Numbered from the stretch's first letter, positions 34,680 through 47,340 are shown. The stretch: DNA of 64,000 nt from Epiperipatus broadwayi (GCA_028023455.1 JAQFVV010006724.1:124001-188000), one strand, 5' to 3'. Numbers and translations: made by a program. Notes: generated by a model from the letters alone, not told the origin.

Positions 34680-36600
34680 ATATTTTTAATATTAAAAAAA
34701 AGCCACTGCCAGTAATATTATGCAAAAACATTTATTATCACACATATATAAAATTGAATTGGAGAATTAAACATTATTATTTTAGTTTAGTTTGTATATT
34801 TATCATATTTAAATCTAAGTTTATTTTACACAGATGGACAGTTTATAGAAATTTGTTTTATAATGTTGAGTATAGATTACTATATGGATTTCTAAGTTAA
34901 AAACTTTTCAAAATAATCATTTCTTTCTTAGACTAAAAGTTTGTAGTCAACCCAACATCTGCTTCATATATATAGATGGAACCAATGCAATATGAAGATG
35001 CCAGCATAAAACCATGCTGACAGGAATGCATCTGACAGCATGACATTATTTGAAGGACATGATCCTTGTCCAGCACAGGAATGTGCATCTGTCTGGTGAA
35101 AGAATCATGTATATAAAATAATTAAAAAGAAATGTTACGTATGAGGGAGAGTGCTCTATCTGCCAACTTATAGTTCCTATCCATAGAGCTTTCTAAAAGG
35201 GATCAATGTCACAGGAAATACATCTACATCCATTGCAATGCAATGACTATGCCTTTTGGTTATGCATTTAGTTGGGCACATTGCCCTGTATGCTAAACAT
35301 GCTTCACATTACATTGATATCATCACCCATATATCCTTCCACCAGCATCAACTTAACTATGAAACAAATAGCCTGAAAATAAAACCCTTTAAAATAAACA
35401 TAAACGAATTTAAATATAAAAGTTATTAATTGAACAATTGCTAAGGGAAATTTACAATAAAGTAAACCCAATGGCATTCATCATAAGGTGCCACATTGAC
35501 AACAACAACTTAAAATATATACCAGTAAATACATTTAGACACTCAGCATGAGTGTAATATTTACTGATATATATATTTTTCATGTATAAAAAATATTAAG
35601 ACATAATCATTATAATGAATCTATGTAGCCATCTACACTCAACTTAAAATTTAATACACTTTTTTGATTTTATTAATAAATATTAAAAAAAATTGAAATA
35701 ATTGAATTGGCAAACATATATAAAAATAAATATTAATAACTAATTTAATCTTTCATGTTTTAAACTTGGATAGGCTTTTTATTTAAGATATTTACAGTTC
35801 ATTTAGTAAAAGTTCTATTATAATTAGAATTCATAATTTAGAGTTTATACATTACATCGGAAGAGCTCCCGGTTCTTTGTGCCAATTCTCACAAAGTCTT
35901 TTATTATTTATGCTTTCTGTTCATGCCATGGTCATCAATCCAGAGGTCATCTTAGCTGGTTTGATCCTGGAACTATTTTATTGCAGTACCCATATGATTA
36001 AGGGTCTGCAATAGTGTCATTCATTTTTCAACAGTCTCTTCATTTGAAAATAGCAGGAGGGTGAAAAGTGCATCTTTTCCCCCTCCTACTCAAAAATAAA
36101 GCTGGAAATGTTCTTAATTTGAATATTTTAATTTTTATACTATTCCTCCAGATTCACCAAACATGATTTTCTGTTTCATTGGTCTTTGTCAGGGTCTGAG
36201 TGTTGGTTGACCTTCCACAAGCTGATAACGGAAACATTTTATATCTCTTATCTGACCTTCAATTATAAATCTGCCCCAAGGGCTCATTTACTTTGGATTA
36301 ATTAAAACCAACAATCATTTCCATTTTCAGTTTTAACACAATAGAAAGTAATTTAATTATTGCACATTCTTTATCTTTAAGTTTTTTCTGAAAATTTAGT
36401 TTTAAAACACTTTTTTAAAATAAAGTTTTCCTTTAATAATTTTCCATCTGTGCAATATATATATATGTTTTTGCAAGCTTTTAGTTTTCAATTTTTAATT
36501 CTAACTTTTATTTAACAACTTTTATTTGCACACATTTATATTTTAACTCTCTTTTTTTTTAAAAAAAAATGTAACAGCATGTGAGCCCGTTACAATATAT
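34680..36600. repeat. Non-coding dispersed repeat of about 2 kb, copy B
   Basis: Shares blocks with 1,228-3,220: AAGCCACTGCCAGTAAT (34,700), CACAGATGG (34,831), AAATAAACATAAACGA (35,392), ATTTAGTTTTAAAACAC with TAAAGTTTT (~36,398-36,430), and the end TGTAAC...GTTACA (36,570-36,594). The order is not the same. Text resembling copy A 1,830-2,060 lies here at 34,930-35,190, before the AAATAAACATAAACGA block rather than after it. No coding frame. Confidence 0.6.
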
Positions 36601-37380
36601 TTTGTCCATGCATTGCTAATGCCAATCTATTTCCTAATTGTGTGCTATTCATCCAAAGGAGGCATCGGGAAAGACCTGAGTCATTTATTCATCACTTCCA
36701 GTCCCTGATAAGGAAATAGAACCTGGACCATGGGCCTGCTTAATAATGGGATTTTTGCATCATCAGTGCAATCCCATGCAGGCTAAATATTTTGTTCTAG
36801 TGACCAATCTCTGTAAATTTGGAGTGTGGCAAGTCACTCTCATATAATACAATACAAAAATTGCACTTCTATTTGCTACTCTCATAAGCACACCCTCATG
36901 TCTTGTAAATTAATTTCTTTAATATAAAAACAGCCTGCACATTATCACTGCCATTACTCTAACTTATTTTTTCATTATTAAACCCTGCATACACCATTCC
37001 ATTCTTTGACGTTATGATCACCTGAAGCTGAAGTATACACATTTAAATGCTACTGCTGAATTTTATATTTATTTTTATAAATTAATGTACTAGTAACTGA
37101 TTATGGATAATCAAAATGCTCAGTATACCCTTCTCTTACATTTCATCTGAAATATCAATTCTTTATTGATGTATAATGTCCTAACACAATATACTAATTG
37201 CATATACAAAATGACAATCTATTCTCCAGGTTAAGTGATTGTTCATACAACTTATATATATTTGCTTGGAACATTAGGCTGATAATAATTAGCATACTCT
37301 TCAATTATTGTAATCCCTGTTTGCTCCATTAACGCAATAATAAAGAATTATTGGCATACCAATGAAACTTCAGTATTACT
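36601..37380. other. AT-rich DNA, no gene seen
   Basis: Includes a GC-balanced patch at 36,650-36,860. Nothing recognisable. Confidence 0.4.
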
Positions 37381-37607
37381 AAATGTATTAAATAAAATTA
37401 TATTTGTTTAAACATACATATAAAACTGCACTATCAATAAATGTAATAAATAAAGTTATATCTGTTTTAATATACGTATAAAACTGCTCTGTTAATAAAT
37501 GTATCAAATAAAATTATATCTGGTTAAATATACATATAAAACCGCACTAGTAATAAATGTATTAAATAAAGTTATATCTGTTTTAATATACATATAAGAC
37601 TATGAAA
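37381..37607. repeat. 58-bp tandem repeat, four copies
   Basis: Units start with AAATGTAnnAAATAAA at 37,381, 37,439, 37,497 and 37,555, each followed by TTATATnTG, TTAAACATACATATAAAAC or a close variant, and TGCACT/CCGCACT. The last unit is partial. Confidence 0.9.
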
Positions 37608-38764
37608 TATGTAAATGTAAATGTTGTAATGTGAAGCTAATATTCATATTTAAACATATATATATATATATATATATTAATGCATAATATGCATATTATT
37701 AAATATATTTAAAAATCTTACTCTGGAGTCATTGCCTATACTATTGATTATGCTTTCCCATACACATATATCTATGCACATTAGGTTTAGACATACCTGA
37801 AGACATAAACAATTTATTCTCGATAATTATTATATAGATCTGGCCAGTTTCATAATTAGAGTCTTTTCATTTTACCATTGAGCTGCCAGCCAGAAATTAT
37901 TTGACTTGTCTCATCAGTACTGCTGATTATATGTAAAGAGACCTAGATTTGAACCTGTAAGACAAAGTTAGAGAGTGTTTCTGACTTATGTATCAGGTAC
38001 ATGATCTGATTCCAGGTACTCAGGCTAGAATTGCAGGTTTGGTTCTATGAATTATGCAAACTGACCAGTGCAGTGATGTTTTTTTTCCCACAGTTTGGTG
38101 CACCATCATGAGGCTTCAATTTAATACTTACATACCTGAATTATAAAATATATATGTGTGTAGGTGGAGTTGAATATAAAATGTAGATTTGTTTTGAACA
38201 TTGTTTTAAAATGTAACTGTCCCCTATTGTCATGGCACCTGGTAATTTACTTACCAGTATAAATTTTTCCAACAGGTGTTGAATTAAAGCAATGAAATAT
38301 GTGAGGCAATGATTTACCAAGAGGAGTAAACTATATAAAGAATCATGATTTTAGTTTAACATAAGGTACAATAAAAATATGTGTAAATAAATAATTAATC
38401 AACCATGTCTGTTCTAGGTATGGAGGAACAACTCAAAAACAAAGGGAGATAACAAATAGAAAATAAGGGCAAATTGTAAGTTAGTATTGCACTGGTCGAA
38501 AATGTATGTCCATCCAAGAAGATTTAGAATCTAAACAAAATTACCCCAAATCCAATCATGCCTGAGATACACAGGTCAGGAGCAATCATGAATTCTAACC
38601 TATTTTCCCATTCCCCAAATCTATAACATCATGAACAACACCTATGGTGATACCACATAAATTCATTATATCCTGGCCCGGTGCTACAACATTTTACATG
38701 AGACTCAACTGGTGATGATGATGATGAGAGATTGAGTGAACCTAAGATATTAAGTTATGAGTAT
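37608..38764. other. AT-rich DNA, no gene seen
   Basis: TA run at 37,656-37,680. A B-box-like GGTTCAAATCT exists on the minus strand near 37,950 without a properly placed A box. A moderately GC-balanced stretch at 38,400-38,710 matches nothing else here. Confidence 0.4.
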
Positions 38765-38775
38765 CATCATCATTA

Positions 38776-39105
38776 TCAACCATTATCAATCCACTGCAGG
38801 ATGAAGGTCTCTCCAAGTTTAATCCATCTTCTCCGATCTTTAGCTTCTCTTCTCCACATCACCCCTACACATTTTCTTATTTCATCCATCCATCTTACAT
38901 GTGGTCTCCTTCTGGGTCTTTTACAATCTCTTGGAATCCAGTTTAAAATTTCAATTGTCCATCTATTATCATCTCTTCTAGCAATATGTCCAGCCCAACT
39001 CCACTTCAATCTTTTAATTTTTTCAATGAGGTCAGTAACACCTGTTTGTTTCTTACCCATACATTCTTCGATCTCTTCTTTTACTCCCAACATACATCTC
39101 TCCAT
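38776..39105 (-). pseudogene. RTE element C-terminal region, still open
   Basis: 109 open residues on the minus strand: MERCMLGVKEEIEECMGKK, TGVTDLIEKIKRLKWSWAGH, IARRDDNRWTIEILNW, RRRPHVRWMDEIRKC and GETFILQWIDNG. This is the conserved tail of RTE/BovB-like proteins, whose role is not well defined. In this stretch the copy is better preserved than copy 1, which has several stops here. The frame opens without the thumb that should precede it. Confidence 0.85.
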
Positions 39106-41000
39106 ACTTCTTTAGTGGTCTGAAGTCTCTGTATTGATCTTCTATTAAGTGTCCAAGTCTCAGATCCATAGTAAGAACTGTAAAACACTTTTTAAAAACC
39201 TTTCTTTTCAAACACATAGACTATTTCCTTTTAATATCAGTTATTTCTACCAAAAGCACTCCAACCAAGTTTAATTCTATGATTAATTCCTCTATTAGTC
39301 ATCTGTATTAATAATCTGACCAAGGTATTTGTAATTTAACTTCTTCTAATTCATCATAACAATCTTTATTTTCATATTTGAGCAAATCGATTAAACATTA
39401 CTTTAGTCTTTTTAACATTTATCTTTAGTCCTACTTTCCTACTTTCATCTATAACTCCTCAACATCTGAGCTCAGCTTATTTTCAAAAACAACTACATCA
39501 TCTCAAATCTAAATGACTTAAATAATCTCCATTTACTTTCACTCCTTTAGTTTCCATTTTAACCACAAAATACTTCTCACACTGCTGTAAAAAGTTTTGG
39601 AGATATGGGTCACCTTGTCTTACACCTTCTAATGTTGACTTTCCCAGTATCATTATGTAATCTATTGGTTTTTTATAAATATTCTTTAAAAAACATATCC
39701 TGACTATACCTTATAATGCTTTAATCACTGAAAAATGTTTATAGAATCAAATGCCTTTATAATCTACAAACCAAAACATAGACAACTCATATTATTTCCT
39801 TCTATAACTTCTCTCAATACTTGAATATGATCTACTGTACTAAAACCACTTTTAAACCTTTTTGTGAAAATCCAAGGTTTCTGTAGAGTTGTAATTATCT
39901 TGGTAAAAATTTTATATAAAACTGATAAAAGGCTGATAGGTTGTAATTTCTAATATCTTCTTTATCACCTTTTTTAAATATTAATATTATTACTGCATTC
40001 TTCAATCATCCTACATCTTTATCATTTAGACATTTGGTATATAACTTCTAATATTTTTTCTTTTCTTCACCTCTTCTTTTAATATATCAATTATATTCCA
40101 TCATACCTGGCCTTTCCTTTTTCATAATTTAATTGTTTCTACTTCTTCATTTAAAATTGGAATTGGGAGTAATAGATATAGGAGGTACTTTTCTTTATTA
40201 CTATATAATTCTTGATAAAAACAATAAGCCCTCTTTTGTAATAATCATTTTTCTGCAGAATAAACCTACCAAACCTAATTTTTAATTCTTAAGATTTTAT
40301 TTTCTCTACTTGTTCGTATACTTTCTATATCTCACTTCCACCTTTTACAAAACAAGAATCTTTAAATCTTGCATACTTCATACCTTCTTCTCAATCTCTG
40401 TCTCGTGTTTTATGTCGCTTTTCTACCACTCTTTGTTTTAAAAGGTATCAGTTATTTCTTTTTATCACTGAATTTAAAACTACTAATACTTGAAAATGTA
40501 GTTCTAATTTAAATTATTAGGTTTCTGAAGATTAGGAATACAACGTAAATATAGTTTTTCTTAATAATTTTCCTCTGTTTTACATTAAATACTTACCCCT
40601 TACTAATCGCCTAAATTTTAGAAATAACTTGAAATTTCTTGTCAAAAATAACAACGTACCTTTTTTTCCTTCTAACATTTTCCAAAAAAAAATCATAATA
40701 TAAAGTTTTCTTTTCAAACAACTCCTCTCTCATTTCTATACCATAACCAAAATACCTCAACACTTCACTTTTTTTAACATAAAACCCCATAACAATTTAA
40801 AATTTACCACAAAAGCCTTTGTAACCATATAAAAACTTCTACTACTTACACTGTGAGAACTTGTTGGGATAAACCTGAATTATCTATTGATATGCTATTA
40901 GTTGTATAACTAATCTGACTTCTGATACACCACAACCACAATTCTACTTTTATTATAAGACCCCCCGTCCAAATTCTTAAAAGGCTTTTAACAATCTCTC
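39100..41000 (-). pseudogene. RTE element endonuclease and reverse transcriptase remnants
   Basis: On the minus strand the thumb text around 39,170, motif C near 39,500 (LDLRDDVVVF), motif B near 39,620 (GVRQGD) and motif A near 39,750 (CFGLVDY...FDSI) can be recognised in order. Frame changes and stops lie between almost all of them. The endonuclease part, 40,400-41,000, is recognisable mainly by its alignment with copy 1. Clearly inactive. Confidence 0.75.
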
Positions 41001-41500
41001 ACCTTCCTAACTCACAAACCAAAATACCCATTTAATATAAGAGAGTTCTTATTCTAATTCTTGCAATCTTCCTTCACTTGAAAGTGATCTGCGTTGTAAG
41101 TACCTAAATAAAAGTCGTCATCAAATGGCAGCCTGGGTCCGCCTCCAGGATATTCTTAGCACCCTCCGCCTCGGCCACCAACCGCTGCCTTGGTTGGTGA
41201 CTTTACAGCCTCCTGGGATTAAGGGCCTGCTTTATTTTTGTCTGTCATAATTGTATAATTGGGAAAACTTTATCATTTACACAAACATTCATTCTGCCTT
41301 ATCAGGCACTGAGAAGAAAACCGGGTTTCTGATCTTAAACTCAGAGGTAAAAGCCAAAAACCACCGCTGGCTAATGGTGTTGGTGAGCAGCCCACCAGTC
41401 GTTACTATGAATAAACAAGAATAACCGCGACAGAAGAGGGGGACTAGGATACGCCGTCCTTGGCCCAAGAGGAACAGGCCCTTCGTTAAGCAACCCCGCG

Positions 41501-43469
41501 CGTTATGGTATACATGAATATAAATATTAATAAGGAGATTCGAACAACTGGATTAACTTTAAAATATAAATATTTATTTTTAACAAACTAACAGTGAGTT
41601 TTATATATATAATTAACTCTACACTTGTAAAACTTTATTTTCATTACAAACATTAAAGAATCTTGTTACAATTATTTTGATTTTGATGAATATTAATTTA
41701 GTGCAGCGGTTACAAGAAATGGATTTATTGGAGTGGTTTGGTGGATGTTTTATACATAAAATACGTTTATAAAGATACAATTGAGTTTCGCTGATTAGAT
41801 GATTTCAAAACATAAGTTTATTCTATTTAGATATTTTATTTATAATAATTAAATTGAAGATACATTTGATCGGCAGAATAAATCATTATTTCTTTTACAT
41901 TTTTAGCAGTTAGCAATAGAATATAGCAAAAACTCAATAACTGCAGGAAAGGCTTATTTGAATAAAGAGGGAGGGCAGCTTCATGAGAAGTTGGATTTAA
42001 ACTCCAACAAATAAAGAAAAAAAAGTTTTATTATCACATATCATTACAATTTACTTTGCCAAACAGGCTGGAAAACTAACTGTAAGAAATGGCGGTGCTA
42101 GCATATTATCAGCAAGATGAAATGGCATATTTGACCAGTATAAGGTCATTCTCCAATTTTTTATAATGATGGTACACACCAGCTTCATGCTAAAGCAGTA
42201 CAGGAAGGAAAGGTAGGTAGGAAGATTCTATGGGCTGGGCTGCGGTACATCCATACATTGCTTCATCTACTCTAACCTGCATGTTCTAGAAGTAAATGTA
42301 AACTTCTTTTAGGAATGAGGATACGAACAATGAAGCTTTGAATCCCCAGAGTGAGGTACAGGCGATTCAAAGAAGTATATAATATATATACTTGGAGGAG
42401 AAGAATGACTAATGAAATGGATCATGACTTTTTGGAGTGAGGTACAGGCAAATCAGATAGAAGCCTTATACGGCTTATGAATAATTGGACATATGCTTGC
42501 AATGCTATCAAAATAATATAAAATCATTAAATTTAAATACTAAAGAAAAGCCTTAAATGGTTTAACAAATATGTAATGATATGCTAAAATAATGACACAC
42601 ATAATCTAGAGTCAGTAATCATAAATTAAACTATCATTAATGAAGCATGCATTGCTTTCCCTTCTTGAATCAATATTTTAACATAAAAAAGATTAAAATT
42701 CATGCACTTAATAGTGCAAATTGCAAAACAAATTTAAGTCACCAGCCTTGTTGGTGATGATGGCCAATGAGAAATTAATAAAACTAATGTACACCAATAT
42801 CCACCCCGGATTACAAAGATATTTATATATTTGCATAAATTTATGATAAATCATTTATATATATATATATAAAAAAGGTATTTATTCAAAGTGTAAACCC
42901 AGTCTTACGAAATATTTAAGATAAATAACAAGAACTCATTAATCCCCCCTTTTCTAAGTTCGCAAGATTAAGTTTTAATGGCATTTTTTAAACAAAATTA
43001 AGTGATAAAATATTATTAAAATTAAATCAAAACCACACTAAATGATAAAAATAATAAGCATGAGTTGGATGACAGATTAGTTACATAGCAGAGGAATGAT
43101 ATAAAAAATTAACAGAGCTTATAAAAACATTAAACAAAGAAAATATTAGTTTACAAATTAAATTACAACATTAAAATGAGTTAAGGCAATTATATAGTCT
43201 GTGGGTTGGTTACCTCAGGATTTCATGAAGTATTGACACATATTCTGTGGCAGGCGGCATTCATGGAGCTACATCTTGGAACGAGTTAGGCTGAAGATGG
43301 TGAGCAGGTGGCTTGGCCCTCAAAATTTTGATGGATGTGAAGCCACCTAGCAACGACTGACCAAACTCTGATATAATAGATTTTTAGCCCTATTTATGAC
43401 AGTTTTTAGCCCCTCAGGAAATGTTTGTTTTAATTAGATCTACTGACTCTAAGGGATCTCTAATTTACA
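41501..43469. other. AT-rich DNA, no gene seen
   Basis: Two occurrences of GAGTGAGGTACAGGC (42,350 and 42,437) and a GC-balanced patch at 43,200-43,370. No coding signal or family match. Confidence 0.45.
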
Positions 43470-44000
43470 AGAGTCTTTTCTCTATTGTTAGTAAATATGC
43501 AGTCGTGAGATAACTGTCTAAAATCAATTCAAACCAATTTCCTGTTTGGAAATGGATTTGACAAAAAAATGTTAATACCTAACTAAATTCCATTAGCTTT
43601 GTTTTAGATTTTACTTTTTCTTAATTTTAATTTACAAATTCCTTTCTTTTTAAATATGAAATGAACTTCCCACCCCTTTAATTATTTTTAGACAGTCATC
43701 TTGAATTTATATGCGGTTTTATATAAGAAATATAATTACAATATTAAAATAAAAGTAAAATAATACAATTTTAAACAGAGACAAAATTAGTATTTTAAAT
43801 TATATATATAAGCTCCTGTAATATACATATATCTGAGTCGCATCTATAAAAGCTAATGTTTAAAATAATTAAAGATTTTTATTTCAGATTTGTATTTATA
43901 AATCTCATAGATGCTCCTCAGAAATATATGCATAATGTATATACACTTTACAACAAAAAAAAAGGAGCATGATGACACGTGGGCTGTGGTAGAACTGTTA
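43470..44000 (-). repeat. Dispersed repeat, inverted relative of 55,290-55,890
   Basis: Read on the minus strand this shares ordered blocks with 55.3-55.9 kb: TATAGATGCGACTCA / TATAGATGCGGCTCA, AAAAATAATTAA, and a hairpin in which CAAATCCATTTCC meets GGAAATTGGTTTG (CAAATCTATTTC / GGAAATAGATTTG in the other copy). It then ends in TTATCTCACGACTGCAT / TTATCTTACAATTGCAT. Similarity ends at the left border of the Gypsy element. Non-coding. A fragment of an LTR is possible but unproven. Confidence 0.6.
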
Positions 44001-44439
44001 AACTCGATCTTGAACTAAGGTCGACTATTTCAGTATATACAGAGATAGTAGCAAAAACTAGGAAGAAATAGAGGATCAACAAGGCACAGGAAAGGTATTA
44101 AAAAAGAGTGTAGAACAAAATAGTGAGAGGAGTGAGGAAATGAGGAGAGGAAGATGTGAGTCAATAATCAAATAAAATACTAAAAGAGTCAATAGCTTCA
44201 TTTTCAGGAATTTTAAGAAACATGGAAAACTCAGAAGAAATAAAAGCAAATGAAAAATAAAAGCCAAGAATCACTGAAGTTTTAGAAGAACCTAGCCCTA
44301 AGATCACACACAAAGACCTGATAAACTTACTGTATAACCCAGACCAGGGAAGTCGATAGTTTGGTAAGATGATGGTGACTATGATGCAAAAAGTGCAATA
44401 AATTCTAATTGAGGCAATGAAATGAATTATTGGAGGACT

Positions 44440-44760
44440 GTCAAAGCTGACACACCATATACAAATACAAAAGTTTCATGGAGAACCAAGGGAAAACTCA
44501 TATGAACACTTAGAAAGTTTAGCAATTTTTTCTTGTCAACCAATAATTAATAATGAGCAAGTGATGATGGCAAGTCACTATCTGGAGAAAATTGCTAAAG
44601 ACTGGTGGATGTCAATCAAAGAAAAACCAAAAGTATTTAAGCTGTATGAGGAAGTGATCCTGAGGCAATATTAGAGTGAAGATCACCAAAGAGGAATTCT
44701 ACATACAATAACCACGGAAAAATATGAGGAAAATAAAAGTAAGACATACACTTAGTTCTT
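44440..44760 (+). pseudogene. Gypsy gag-like fragment
   Basis: Open text ENSYEHLESLAIFSCQP and MMASHYLEKIAKDWWMSIKE (~44,490-44,625) parallels the retrotransposon gag region of the better copy (YLASERDQLAIANHYLQSPA and NWWGSMHEKP at ~59,335-59,440). The paired tryptophans after a helical segment are characteristic of the retrotransposon gag core that forms the particle shell. The N-terminal part is too damaged to follow, and a TAG ends the fragment at ~44,670. Confidence 0.65.
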
Positions 44761-45229
44761 CATATGGCTAGTAGCCTGCATGAGAACTCTAACAGAATTT
44801 AGATATTCTGATGCCCATATTATCAGACTAATTTGATACAATATGCCAATCTGGTTGCAAAAAATGATGATGATAAGCAGCATCAGTGACAGAAGAAATG
44901 GCCAACTTTCCCTGCATAATGAAGGTACCATCCTACCAATGGAAGCCAGGAAAACAATGATGGAACCAACTAACAAAGTAATGAAGATGGTGCATGTAAA
45001 GATGTATCCAAAATGGATGGAACACAGTCCATAAAACAAGACCTGGAAGAATATCAATGAGATCATAATTATAATACCATATTTATCCATAAACCATTAA
45101 GACACCATAAACACAATGACTGCCAATGTATCACCAATTATAAATGTCAGCATAAAAAACTGGATGACACATACCCTACTGGACTCCAGTAACCAGGTCT
45201 TAAATATCACCAAATCATGAATGACATAA

Positions 45230-45578
45230 TTCTAGGAACAAGAAGAGACATACAAGCAATTACTGACCCATCCCATATATATGATTCTAGCCAATGGAAA
45301 TAAAACAATAAGTGACAATTATCAAGTCTGGATAAAGATAAAAATTTCCCACAAACTGATTGGTCAAACCTTTTTTAGTCATCCCTGGGCTAATATATGA
45401 CATGGTGTTGGGATCTGATTTCTTGACCCAGCATAGTGGAGTTATAGATTATCCTAGAAGAATATGCCAGATCCAAGATGAACAAGTCACATTTGAAACT
45501 TCAGGGATTCCACGTGCTGGGACTAGCAATTGCTTCATCCAACTGGTGGATCCAGAGACCATCTCTACAAAGATTTAG
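45230..45578 (+). pseudogene. Gypsy protease region fragment
   Basis: An open stretch of 72 residues from 45,360 carries FLVIPGLIYDMVLGSDFLTQ, matching FLIVAGLIHNLMIGSDFL of the better copy. This is the late part of a pepsin-like retroviral-type protease (the I-G-x-D flap-side motif just before the start of RT). The active-site triad upstream of 45,300 cannot be recognised, so the domain is incomplete. Confidence 0.65.
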
Positions 45579-45626
45579 AAGACTGGATTAACAAAAGCAA
45601 CAGATTGATTTCATGTCAAAAAGATT

Positions 45627-46400
45627 TTGGAAGATCACATGCAAATATTTTCCAACACCCCTGGCAAGATCCATGGACACACTCATAGAATACAAGTCCA
45701 AAAAGAGTTGTACAAACAGTCAAGGATGTACCTGATCCCATTTCAATATAGGGGGAAGTGGAAAAACAGATCTGTCAGATGCTGGACTGGGACATCATTG
45801 AATGATGCCCATCCCCTTTATAATAATCCAATGGTCATTGTAAAAAAAAGAAATGGGAGTCTGCTCCTATGCCTCGACACTCATCATTTAAACATAACAA
45901 TCCTTGAATGAGATGTGCCATTTCCAATCCAAGATGTTTATTCATGCAACTAGTGGGAAAAACCTACTTTTTTCCACATTAGACCTTACTGCCAGTTACT
46001 GGCAAATAGCATTGGATCCACATGATCAAAAGTATATCACTTTCCAATACCAAGGGCACACCCACATATTCAAGAGAGCCCCATTTGGGTTAATCAATAG
46101 TGGAGCAATATCTAAAGTGCATTTTCTCAGAAGTACAACAACATATGGTATGTTATGTGGTGATATTGTAATAGTGTCCACAAGTTTTGATGAACACATA
46201 AAGTATCTTGCCATATTTTTCCAAGAATGCATTAGGAAAAACATCACTATCAATATGGAAAAAAGATGGTTTGCCATAACCGAAATCTCTTTCCTAATCC
46301 ACATCATCAATGGGCAAGAGATCAAAATGCACCCTGAAAAAGTAGATGCCATTGAGTGGTTTCCACACCCACTATCCAGAAACAGGCCAGATTCTTACTA
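45627..46400 (+). pseudogene. Gypsy reverse transcriptase fragment
   Basis: Two overlapping open stretches. The first (45,627-45,911) has YNNPMVIVKKRNGSLLLCLD, the RT entry with its conserved lysine and aspartate. The second (45,904-46,401) has FSTLDLTASYWQIALDPHDQ (motif A with catalytic D), APFGLINSGAI (motif B), and CGDIVIVST where the YxDD motif should be: only one aspartate is left, at the first of the two positions. EISFLIHIINGQEIKMHPEK follows. Loss of a catalytic aspartate plus a stop at 46,399 shows a long-dead enzyme. Confidence 0.85.
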
Positions 46401-46437
46401 GACCCCTGTAACTTTTATCACTGATTCTATCCCAACT

Positions 46438-46960
46438 TTGCTCAGGAAACAGGTCAGATTTTTCCTGAGCCTCTTTCCTAACATTGCCCTGGAAACAAAC
46501 CACTTATCATCTTATTATGCAAAAAAAAGGAAATGGGAGTGTACAGACATTCATGAACAAGAAATGAATACCATAAAGCAGAAATTTCTCCAGACTGTGA
46601 TGCTCCATCATCTGGATTTCAGTTGCCAATTTTATGTGCAAACTGCTAGCAGCAAAAGGGTTTGGGGAAGATATTATTCCAAATAAGACCAGCTGGCAAG
46701 CACTGGATGCTATATTTTAGGAGTTGAACTCTAAATTTAGGGTATGGAAATTAATTATACCACCATGGAGCAAGAAATCTTCACAATTGTTTGGGCATGC
46801 CAGAAATTCAAACAGTTCCTACTTGGATTTGAGATTATCACCACTGGCTCAAATTCCTAAACAAAAGTTTCTTGAACAATGATCAACTAATCTGATGGAG
46901 TCTAGCCTTACAGAAATTGCAATATAAAGTCCTGTACTGGAGAACATAATAGCCAATATC
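46438..46960 (+). pseudogene. Gypsy RNase H fragment
   Basis: Open to 46,686 with SLFPNIALETNHLSS and MLHHLDFSCQFYVQTASSK. This aligns with MLHHPNFMCPFYFQTNSSKK of the better copy, the first strand of RNase H; the catalytic aspartate position is not D in either. After a break, YTTMEQEIFTIVWACQKFKQ (~46,755-46,815) carries the glutamate helix. The remainder to ~46,960 is too damaged to read. Confidence 0.7.
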
Positions 46961-47051
46961 TTAAGCTGGCAACTGATATCCATAGCCCTACAGAACCATG
47001 AGATTGTTGATCATACAGTAGAAGTCATTATGACCATAAAAGTAACAGCCA

Positions 47052-47309
47052 TTGCAATCAGAATTGAAAAACTTGAAGCCCCAATGTAAGACAATTATCC
47101 AATGGATCCAAGAACCAAAGAGTCAATCTGAAAAAAAATCTATATGTCATGCCCAATACCAATTGAAAGATGGAATTCTGAAAGTTAGAAGTAATCACAA
47201 AGATTTTACTTTTTCTTTGTTTATCAAAGCTGTATTAGTTGTGAATCACAGTTATTCATCACAAGAAAATAAATTTAAGAAATTTCCTAATCCAATAAAC
47301 ATCACATGA
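47052..47309 (+). pseudogene. Gypsy integrase N-terminal border, truncated
   Basis: The open 85-residue stretch has ICHAQYQLKDGILKVRSN, aligning loosely with the GRYRIRNRILQIRTKD text just before the HHCC zinc domain of integrase in the better copy. The zinc domain itself and everything after it are missing; the last ~30 codons seem unrelated. It ends close to the palindrome at 47,341, whose insertion or a recombination event may explain the truncation. Confidence 0.45.
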
Positions 47310-47340
47310 TCACCATTTTTAATGCTTGCTTATAACAGTT

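Larger units (their letters stand above)
38765..41500 (-). mobile_element. RTE-type LINE, copy 2, more decayed
   Basis: Minus-strand relative of the element at 3,232-6,430. Its 3' tail is at 38,761-38,800 (ATCATCATCATTATCAACC on the plus strand) and its 5' leader at about 41,090-41,500. The leaders share TGGGCTGCTCACCAACA-type text, the block CAACCAAGGCAGCGGTTGGTGG, and the CTCTTGG region. RT motifs are scattered through stops. It is about 0.5 kb shorter than copy 1 because of internal deletions. The window thus has the same family in both orientations at different ages. Confidence 0.85.
44100..47330 (+). mobile_element. Ty3/Gypsy LTR retrotransposon, decayed copy
   Basis: A plus-strand internal region with a gag-like part (44.4-44.8 kb), protease (45.2-45.6 kb), reverse transcriptase (45.6-46.4 kb), RNase H (46.4-46.9 kb) and the beginning of integrase (47.05-47.25 kb). 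It is a diverged relative of the element at 58.6-63.1 kb; domains align in order and share many short blocks. The integrase is cut off at about 47,250, near the palindrome at 47,341. No LTR was identified. Many stops and shifts make it inactive. Confidence 0.85.

Noticed and set aside
37860-37960. Possible tRNA gene on the minus strand
   Set aside because: An A-box-like and a B-box-like word are present but in the wrong order for a tRNA or SINE promoter.
44752-45090. 112-residue hydrophobic minus-strand frame resembling a membrane protein
   Set aside because: It is antisense to the Gypsy copy between gag and protease, and the hydrophobicity comes from reading A/T-rich codons backwards.
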